Made by a program: the position numbers and the translations under genes. A stretch of DNA of 64,000 nucleotides from NCBI GenBank assembly GCA_945829425.1, contig CALZUQ010000010.1, positions 1 through 64,000 on the forward strand, in the 5' to 3' direction. The stretch's first letter is position 1; every line of letters begins with the position of its first letter. Origin of the DNA: an uncultured bacterium (GTDB taxonomy: Bacteria; Bacteroidota; Bacteroidia; Bacteroidales; Bacteroidaceae). Positions 1 to 5,472 of this stretch are shown piece by piece. The notes under the pieces are model-generated. The model had not been told where the DNA came from. It was given only the letters and a program-made list of their open reading frames with translations, and searched no databases.

Positions 1-904
1 AATCATCATTCTTGTATTTATCGACCAGCTTCTGCATACAGGGTTCCCAACGGATCGTGATGCGCTGACCCGTCTTCTGGCGACAGTAGGATAGGTAATC
101 GCCTTGCAGGTCACTTTTCAACAGGTGGGCAATGTCGGTCAGCGACATGCCGCAGGTGTAGAGGCTGAAAAGGAAGATGTTGCGGGAGAAGTCACTGGCG
201 GAATTGGGAGGTAGTTCCTTTGTCTTGATCTTCTGCACCTCCTCGATGTTGACGGCACGCTTTACGGTCTTGGCAATGCCTGTATAGACACGGGAGAAAG
301 GATGGTTCTGCGGAGTGACTCCCTGTTCCACAGCCTGATTGTAGATAGCACGGAGGTTGCGCATATAAAAAGAGGTGGTGTTGGGGCATCGCCCGAGGTC
401 TTTCAGATAGTTCTCATAGCTGAGCATCAGTGAGGAGTCCATGCCGTCGAAAGTGAGCAAGCGACCTTTGAGAAACCGATTGAGGCTGTTGAATGAGGAC
501 TGATATTTTGCGGCAAGGGACAGATGACCTTCCTCTCTCTTTTGGCCGATAAGCGTTTCTGCAAATACCGTAAATTCATTGGACTGTTCTTTCTTCAAGA
601 ACCGTTTCACCACATCCTTTGCGTGATACTCCTTGCGGCTATGATCAAGCGCAAGAATGATGATTTGCAGGCGTGACGTATCACGTTGCAACGTCTTTTG
701 CAAAGTATGGAGATACTGGCTGCGGTCGGAAGTCATATTCTTCGAAATAACGACCGACTGACTGTCGGCATCCCATTCGTCAGGATAGAGTTTATACGAC
801 GTGCTGACCTGACGCGCCACACGCTTGTGAATCACCTGAATGAACAACGTACCCTGTTTCCCCGAAACAGAAGAGGCACGGAACTTGAATCTTGTTGTAG
901 CCAT
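1..904 (-). CDS. Tyrosine recombinase/integrase, C-terminus off the window
   Basis: Reverse-strand reading frame open from ATG at 904 to the window edge (301 codons, no stop); the C-terminal catalytic part is off-window. It begins MATTRFKFRASS and has the Bacteroidetes integrase layout: N-terminal arm-binding part with DEWDADSQ (about residues 40-50), SAM-like core-binding domain (about 105-195), then the start of the catalytic domain with LFSLYTCGMSLTDIAHL (about 245-262). Family role: site-specific strand exchange for integration or excision of conjugative transposons and related islands. The first catalytic Arg is not where most tyrosine recombinases have it; Ser254 occupies it, as known for the IntDOT group, and the preceding residue usually Arg in relatives is Cys251. 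The remaining catalytic residues (Lys, His-x-x-Arg, Tyr) cannot be seen. Family assignment is firm; activity is unknown. Confidence 0.85.
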   Translation of the reverse strand, partial: MATTRFKFRASSVSGKQGTLFIQVIHKRVARQVSTSYKLYPDEWDADSQSVVISKNMTSDRSQYLHTLQKTLQRDTSRLQIIILALDHSRKEYHAKDVVKRFLKKEQSNEFTVFAETLIGQKREEGHLSLAAKYQSSFNSLNRFLKGRLLTFDGMDSSLMLSYENYLKDLGRCPNTTSFYMRNLRAIYNQAVEQGVTPQNHPFSRVYTGIAKTVKRAVNIEEVQKIKTKELPPNSASDFSRNIFLFSLYTCGMSLTDIAHLLKSDLQGDYLSYCRQKTGQRITIRWEPCMQKLVDKYKNDD

Positions 905-909
905 GTTTT

Positions 910-1440
910 AAACCTTAACCTTAACCTTGACTGTATTTTGAACGCGAATTACCGTGAATTAGCCGTAAATTATCGTGAAATGATATTTTCTTGAATTTGC
1001 GGAACATTTGCGGAGATTTGCGTTCATTACATCAAAGAATTAACCTTAACCTTAACCTTGACTGTATTTTGAACGCGAATTACCGTGAATTAGCCGTAAA
1101 TTATCGTGAAATGATATTTTCTTGAATTTGCGGAACATTTGCGGAGATTTGCGTTCATTACATCAAAGAATTAACCTTAACCTTAACCTTGACTGTATTT
1201 TGAACGCGAATTACCGTGAATTAGCCGTAAATTATCGTGAAATAATATTTTCTTGAATTTGCGGAACATTTGCGGTGATTTGCGTTCATTACTATCAAAG
1301 AATTAACCTTGACCTTAACCTTGACTGTATTTTGAACGCGAATTATCGTGAATTAGCCGTAAATTATCGTGAAATGATATTTTCTTGAATTTGCGGAACA
1401 TTTGCGGAGATTTGCGTTCATTACTATCAAAGAATTAACC
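910..1440. repeat. Four tandem copies of a ~131-bp repeat
   Basis: The sequence starting GACTGTATTTTGAACGCG recurs at 929, 1060, 1191 and 1323, giving periods of 131, 131 and 132 bp. The copies are almost identical, with a few substitutions (for example ATTACCG to ATTATCG in copy 4). Each unit opens with AACCTT hexamers and contains several imperfect CGtGAATTA-like repeats, then a GCGGAACATTTGCGG segment. No open reading frame spans it. It lies directly upstream of the leftward recombinase. No function can be assigned; arm-type recombinase binding sites are one possibility. Confidence 0.9.
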
Positions 1441-1655
1441 TTGACCTTGACCTCTAAACCCCTTGAAACCTGAAACCCCTTGAAACTTGAAACCTCTAAA
1501 ACCTTAACCTTAACTTTAACTTGTTATTGACGACAACAGGGACAACAGAAGACAACCTTAACCTTAACCTTGACCTTGACCTTAACCTCTAAACCCCTTG
1601 AAACTTGAAACCTCTAAAACCTTAACCTTAACCTTAACTTTAACCTTAACTGTTT
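1440..1655. repeat. Low-complexity AACCTT / CTTGAAACC tract
   Basis: Degenerate short direct repeats: runs of CCTTAA or CCTTGA hexamers alternate with CCCCTTGAAACCTGAAAC-type units. The same two motifs, in the same order on the opposite strand, occur at 53291-53440. Short reading frames through the tract encode only Lys-Val repeats and are artefacts. Confidence 0.85.
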
Positions 1656-1657
1656 TT

Positions 1658-1716
1658 CCACGGAGGGACACGGAGGAACACGGTTTTCTTTTCTGTGTTC
1701 TCCGTGTGTTCTGTGG
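1658..1716. repeat. Inverted repeat, CCACGGAGG hairpin
   Basis: CCACGGAGGGACACGGAGG on the left pairs imperfectly with CTCCGTGTGTTCTGTGG on the right, around a short T-rich loop. It looks like a dispersed intergenic palindrome and not a terminator, since no T-run follows the stem. Confidence 0.6.
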
Positions 1717-1737
1717 ATTTACATATATAATATACAA

Positions 1738-1777
1738 GCTGAGAGAAATGAGCTGAGAGAAATGAGCTGAGAGAAAT
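1738..1777. repeat. 14-bp tandem repeat, three copies
   Basis: GCTGAGAGAAATGA is repeated head to tail at 1738, 1752 and 1766, with the last copy partial. The third copy merges into the open frame of the gene remnant that follows, which suggests that slippage or a rearrangement removed the 5' part of that gene. Confidence 0.85.
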
Positions 1778-2311
1778 TTTATCTGAAATAGAAGGGAATC
1801 CACTATATCGCAAGTATGGAGCGAGGGTAAAAGCCAAACAGAATGCGATAACAGGAGATATTGATAAGGGCTCACTGGAATTGTTGGAACTGATTGACTA
1901 TAACCCTAAGTTCGATGAAAACTACTTGGAATCACTAATTTCGAGAGCAACTCCCAAATGGATTGGTATTGAAGCAGATGTTTGGTTGGCAAACATGAGG
2001 GAGGGAATGTGTTGCCATTCAACATCAACCACTCCGTGAAAGCTGGCAAGATGATGGCTCATGTTTATGAGGAAAAGAAACGAAGGGGTGCTGTAATGCC
2101 GCAACGTGCCATTATTCCGAATGACACCAAAATGTTTGCACAAGCGGATGTAGAAGATGACATCTGTTATTATGCCACTGCAGATGCAGAATGCGGAAAG
2201 GTATATGATATGCTTAAAGCAGGAAAAGGATGTTGTCCTTCATTCCAATTTATAGATATATCGATACCTTTTTCTTCCTATTTCGGCGAATTAGACTTTG
2301 AAGCAGAATAG
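1767..2311 (+). pseudogene. Frameshifted, 5'-truncated remnant of an unrecognised gene
   Basis: Two overlapping plus-strand frames give one continuous protein-like sequence. The first runs from about 1767 (SEIEGNPLYRKYGARV) to ADVWLANMREG near 2000. The sense then continues in another frame (NVLPFNINHSVKAGKMM) to the stop at 2311 (ending GELDFEAE). A frameshift near 1995-2010 breaks the gene, and it has no start codon or promoter: the 5' side runs straight into a 14-bp tandem repeat. I do not recognise the family. The codon use is AT-richer than in neighbouring core genes, which fits acquired DNA. The downstream frame alone could be translated from ATG at 1982 as 109 residues, but it would lack the conserved-looking first part. 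Confidence 0.5.
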
Positions 2312-2734
2312 ATCTTTATTTAGTCGCTCATTCCATATGACCTCACTCAGAAAAGCACTCCGGGTATCCCTCCCGAAGTGCCGCCACTAAATCCAAGTAA
2401 ATCAGTCCGGTCTTAGAAGAACAAGAACGTTTTCGATAAGCCAGTGAGCAATGATAAGCTTAATCATTGCCATGGCGAGAAAACGAAGGTTTTAACCCAA
2501 GTTTGAAGTGTGAAAATGAAGAAATAGTAAGAACATTATATAAAGCGCAGAAATCCTTCATTCTCTAACAAATGTTCATGTACACATCTGACGGAGAAGA
2601 TGTAGCTGTATTCCATATTATTCACAATGATACCTTTATCGGCAAGTGTTAATTCATAAATCAAGTGCAAATATAGCGATTTTTGCCGATATCGGCAAGA
2701 AAGTCGTATGAATAATTATATTTCACCCGTCTCT
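2312..2734. other. 423-bp gap without a convincing gene
   Basis: AT-rich intergenic DNA between the remnant and the convergent yhcG half. A 26-codon frame at 2572-2652 (starting MFMYTSDGEDVAVFH) resembles the tail of a small protein but has no supporting context. A perfect 16-bp palindrome, TTGCCGATATCGGCAA, lies at 2683-2698 and could be an operator or part of a hairpin. Nothing else was found. Confidence 0.5.
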
Positions 2735-3460
2735 TCATCTAACGATTCCTTCCTTTTCTTCTAATGCTTGCTGTTTTATTTCGAGCATTGTCCGTTCATA
2801 CACTTCCTGCAATTGGTAACTTGCTACCCCAAGTGGTGTCGTGACACCACGTAGCGACCACTCTACCACAGAGGAGTCTTTATCTTTGCAGAGCAAGATG
2901 CCAATGCTCGGATTATCATCCTCTCCTTTCAGCAATTCATCGGCAGCTGAGACGTAAAAGTTGAGTTTGCCAATAAATTCCGGCATGAAATCGACCACCT
3001 TCAACTCTATCACAACATAGCATTTCAACTTGATGTGATAAAATACCATATCGGGGAAATAAGATTTTCCGCTTGGTGTCACCAATTCCATCTGCCGACC
3101 TACGTATGCAAATCCCTTGCCCAATTCAAGCAAGAAGCGAGTTACATTCTCCGCCAATTTGTTTTCCAAATCCCTTTCGTCAAACTTGCCTTCCATGCTT
3201 ATGAAGTCAAGGTTGTATGGGTCTTTGATTATCTCCTCTGCCAATGAACCCTGTGGCTGGGGCAACGTGCTTCCAAAATTATTCAAAGCCTTCGCCTTGT
3301 GCTCATAGAGATTGGCATCTATGATGTGTTCCAATTCAGAACGGCTCATATTCCCCTCTATCACTTGATTGAGATAGAATAAGGCCGCCTGTATCGTCTT
3401 GCACTTTGAAACAATATGTGTCTGGTGTTTCCAAGGTACACGAAGGAGAATCTCCGGCAT
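2735..3460 (-). CDS. yhcG: YhcG-type (DUF1016) PDDEXK nuclease, C-terminal part of a split gene
   Basis: 241 residues matching the C-terminal nuclease domain of YhcG/DUF1016 proteins, a PD-(D/E)XK fold. The metal and catalytic signature is visible: YFPDMVFYH (Asp) followed by VVIELKV (Glu, Lys), roughly residues 135-155. The intact family protein has an N-terminal helical domain of ~130 residues directly before this part; here that domain is a separate frame (to 4039) beyond a 199-bp palindromic element. The ATG at 3460 is an internal methionine of the ancestral protein, so expression of this half alone is uncertain. The family is often found beside mobile elements and restriction systems. 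Its role is poorly defined, with DNA cleavage inferred from the fold. Confidence 0.75.
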   Translation of the reverse strand: MPEILLRVPWKHQTHIVSKCKTIQAALFYLNQVIEGNMSRSELEHIIDANLYEHKAKALNNFGSTLPQPQGSLAEEIIKDPYNLDFISMEGKFDERDLENKLAENVTRFLLELGKGFAYVGRQMELVTPSGKSYFPDMVFYHIKLKCYVVIELKVVDFMPEFIGKLNFYVSAADELLKGEDDNPSIGILLCKDKDSSVVEWSLRGVTTPLGVASYQLQEVYERTMLEIKQQALEEKEGIVR

Positions 3461-3480
3461 AGGTTTTGCGGTTTTTTCTA

Positions 3481-3679
3481 TTAAGGTGGGTTCTATAAAT
3501 TCCCACCGTCAATAAGTTAGTAATTATGGGGTGACGTTTTGTCATTTTTCCGTTTATCTCTGGCGCATACTGCCAGTTTTCTCAGTCACGATGCCCGCAT
3601 CGCTCCTTCTAAAACTGACACTCTGCTCTCAGAGATAAACCGGAAACCTGCCAAAGCGAATTAATAGAACCCACCTTAA
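3481..3679. mobile_element. 199-bp palindromic MITE-like element, complete copy 1, inserted in yhcG
   Basis: Terminal inverted repeats of 22 bp begin TTAAGGTGGGTTCTAT on each side, with one mismatch. Inside, TTTCCG plus TTTATCTCTG pairs with CAGAGATAAA plus CGGAAA, then CCAGTTTT with AAAACTG, then CGATGC with GCATCG at the tip, so almost the whole element folds on itself. It carries no coding capacity. It sits at a TTAA site inside yhcG. Removing 195 bp (the element plus one TTAA) leaves CAG TTA ATA GAA in the yhcG frame, joining the two halves without a stop. Exactly the same length and end sequences recur at 45501-45699. Confidence 0.85.
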
Positions 3680-4039
3680 CTGAATTTTTTCACCAGCTTG
3701 GTGAAATAATTCTGTATTTGACGAATAGAATAAATACCAACGCCTGATATAGTATAGATTTACATAAGAAAAGCCCTCAGTATGAGGAAATTCCGTTCTT
3801 AAATCCACACTTAACCTTTTTATAAAACCACTTCCCCAATGGTGTTGTTTCTGCTTCTCACAGATGTCTTCCCCCAAGGTCCAGTAGAGTTTGAGCATTT
3901 CCTCGTTTACCCTAACCGCTGCTTTCAGTTGGGCGATGCGAATACGCTTCTTCAAGTCAGACAGCCACTTTACGTAGTTCTTGTCTGACATGAATGACTC
4001 GCTGTTCACAAACTGTGGTATATTGTTATTCTCTGACAT
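3629..4039 (-). CDS. yhcG: YhcG-type (DUF1016) N-terminal domain, 5' part of a split gene
   Basis: Starts MSENNNIPQFVNSESF and covers the DUF1016 N-terminal helical domain. Typical features are KKRIRIAQLKAAVRVNEEML, YWTLGEDICEKQ, WGSGFIKRLSVDLRTEFP and FSYVNLYYIRRWY. True family sequence ends at GEKIQ (about 3680). The last ~17 residues (LRWVLLIRFGRFPVYL) are read from the palindromic element, which supplies the stop. The C-terminal nuclease domain follows at 3460-2735. The split gene is therefore probably inactive, unless the element is excised or the halves associate. Confidence 0.75.
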   Translation of the reverse strand: MSENNNIPQFVNSESFMSDKNYVKWLSDLKKRIRIAQLKAAVRVNEEMLKLYWTLGEDICEKQKQHHWGSGFIKRLSVDLRTEFPHTEGFSYVNLYYIRRWYLFYSSNTELFHQAGEKIQLRWVLLIRFGRFPVYL

Positions 4040-4058
4040 GTTTTTTAAGAGTTAGGTT

Positions 4059-4325
4059 TTAGTGATTAGTGATTAGGTTTGGTTGCCGCGTTTTTTCTTT
4101 CACGGTTTTTATTGAGGAAGTTAATAGCTTTATCAGTTCCTCGGCATCACTGTATATACTATCGTATTCGTTTTGTCTTAAGTATTCGCTTTCATGGAGG
4201 AGTTCCAACCAATACATTGTCTCGCCTGTCTCTTTCTGAGCTATGGATTGTTTTGACACAAAATCAGCTTCGCTTTGACCATGGAAAGCCTCTGCGATAT
4301 TTGCACCGATACTTATGCCACAATT
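4059..4325 (-). pseudogene. Truncated S23-type four-helix-bundle protein
   Basis: About 88 residues (from CGISIGANIAEAFHGQSEAD to the stop at 4059) match the second half of the four-helix-bundle S23 family, once known as the 23S rRNA intervening-sequence protein. Diagnostic pieces are SIGANIAEA, GETMYWLELL and YSDAEELIKLL. The first helix and the start codon are missing: upstream, the same DNA is the end of the TauE gene in another frame. An ATG at 4532 opens this frame, but that extension is out-of-frame TauE sequence. The simplest reading is a deletion that fused the tail of this gene to the 3' end of tauE. Confidence 0.65.
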
Positions 4326-5026
4326 GCTACAATGCCACTTATTCCGATATACCAATATACTAACTTCCTTAATGTCGGGAGAGAGAGCTTGTCGAACACC
4401 AGTCCCCCGAGATACGTGCCTATGAAGACGGCAGGCACGGCATAGCACCATGACGTGACAACCTCTTGTGTGAAAAATCCTGACTGTGCCCTGTATGTCG
4501 TCATCACGCAGTTGCCAATGAGGAAATAGCATTGCGCCAATGCGGTATATCTCTCCTTTGACTCAGAAACGGCGAGGAAATAGAGTACGGCAGGTGGTCC
4601 CTGCATACCAAACAAACCGCCCATTATGCCTGATAGGGTGCCGAGCATTGCCTGCATCCAAAGTGTTGGCTTTACCTTTATTCTGTCAGCAAACAGTCTG
4701 AAATAAACAGCTGACATGATGAGCGTTATGCCAAGAATATACTTCAGCGTGTCGCCCTTCATCCATGACAATACTTGTATGGCGAGGAAACTCGCCAGAA
4801 GGAAAACTGTCAATATGGGGAGGAGCTTCCTCCATTCAATCACTCGCCTGTATTTTACCGTTATTATCAACGATGTCACTGAGGCAAGCAGTCCTGATAG
4901 GGTGGTGGCTTCACCGTAAGAGGGCAGTATGAACGGCAGTATGGTCATTATGAAAATTCCAAACCCGAATCCTGTTGTCCGCTGAACGAATGCCGCACCA
5001 ATGGTGAACAATATCAGTGTTGTCAT
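4313..5026 (-). CDS. TauE/SafE-family anion exporter
   Basis: 237 residues, hydrophobic throughout with about seven or eight membrane segments. The N-terminal family motif is visible as FVQRTTGFGFGIF (about residues 13-25), and the second repeat carries GTLSGIMGGLFGMQGPPAVLYFL (start near residue 132). The family moves small organic or sulfur anions (sulfite, sulfoacetate, taurine-derived) across the inner membrane; the substrate here cannot be told. Length is close to the family norm, but the stop falls inside the junction with the truncated S23 gene, so the last few residues (GIVAIVA) may not be original. No partner gene indicates a pathway. Confidence 0.8.
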   Translation of the reverse strand: MTTLILFTIGAAFVQRTTGFGFGIFIMTILPFILPSYGEATTLSGLLASVTSLIITVKYRRVIEWRKLLPILTVFLLASFLAIQVLSWMKGDTLKYILGITLIMSAVYFRLFADRIKVKPTLWMQAMLGTLSGIMGGLFGMQGPPAVLYFLAVSESKERYTALAQCYFLIGNCVMTTYRAQSGFFTQEVVTSWCYAVPAVFIGTYLGGLVFDKLSLPTLRKLVYWYIGISGIVAIVA

Positions 5027-5064
5027 TTTTCTTGATTATGCCTTTGTCATTGATTTTTAACTTA

Positions 5065-5134
5065 GTGAACAGGGGGACAGGCTCCGTTCACGGGCTGGTG
5101 CTACCGTGAACGACAGCCGGTCCCCTGTGTTCAC
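5065..5134. repeat. 70-bp nested palindrome
   Basis: GTGAACAGGGGGAC at the left pairs with GTCCCCTGTGTTCAC at the right, and inside it GTTCACGG pairs with CCGTGAAC. The result is a strong two-level stem-loop in the gap upstream of tauE. No T-run follows, so it is more like a REP-type palindrome than a terminator. Confidence 0.7.
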
Positions 5135-5310
5135 CTTTCAAAGAAGGAGACAGGAAGTCTATTGTTATTCTATTGTTGGTCTATCTCAGTGCTAAATCAA
5201 CATTTTTTTTATTACCGTCTTACATGACATTGATCAGTGAGAAACCTGCCTTCAACCAACGAAACATGAATCCATGGCATGGAATTTTTGCTTGAAAATA
5301 CGGAAACGCA

Positions 5311-5360
5311 AGTCCCAAGTAAGTCCCAAGTAAGTCCCAAGTAAGTCCCAAGTAAGTCCC
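5311..5360. repeat. 11-bp tandem repeat, about 4.5 copies
   Basis: AGTCCCAAGTA is repeated exactly at 5311, 5322, 5333 and 5344, with a partial copy at 5355, followed by a T7 run. It is a candidate variable-number repeat lying between the pectate lyase terminator and tauE. Confidence 0.9.
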
Positions 5361-5423
5361 ATTTTTTTGCATAAAGCAATCGGAGGCACATCGGAGGTGC
5401 AAGGGAAGACAAAAGGACTTACA

Positions 5424-5457
5424 GAAAAAGTGGCTTATGTGACGTGTCATAAGCCAC
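5424..5457 (-). terminator. Rho-independent terminator after the DHFR-pectate lyase gene
   Basis: Read leftward, GTGGCTTATG and CATAAGCCAC form a perfect 10-bp stem with an 8-nt loop, followed by TTTTTC. It lies 16 bp past the stop codon of the leftward gene ending at 5473. Confidence 0.8.
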
Positions 5458-5472
5458 CTTTCGTGACGAGGT

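Noticed and set aside
910..1440. Possible CRISPR array (regular repeats)
   Set aside because: The unit is 131 bp and nearly identical along its whole length; there are no short repeats with unique spacers and no cas genes.
1582..1875. Reverse-strand reading frames with KVKVKV repeats
   Set aside because: They are a direct product of the AACCTT hexamer tract and have no start context or domain.
2572..2652. 26-codon frame that resembles the tail of a small toxin
   Set aside because: Too short, with no start context or partner gene to support it.
4326..4532. Full-length start for the S23 protein at 4532
   Set aside because: The added N-terminal part is out-of-frame TauE sequence without the family's first helix.
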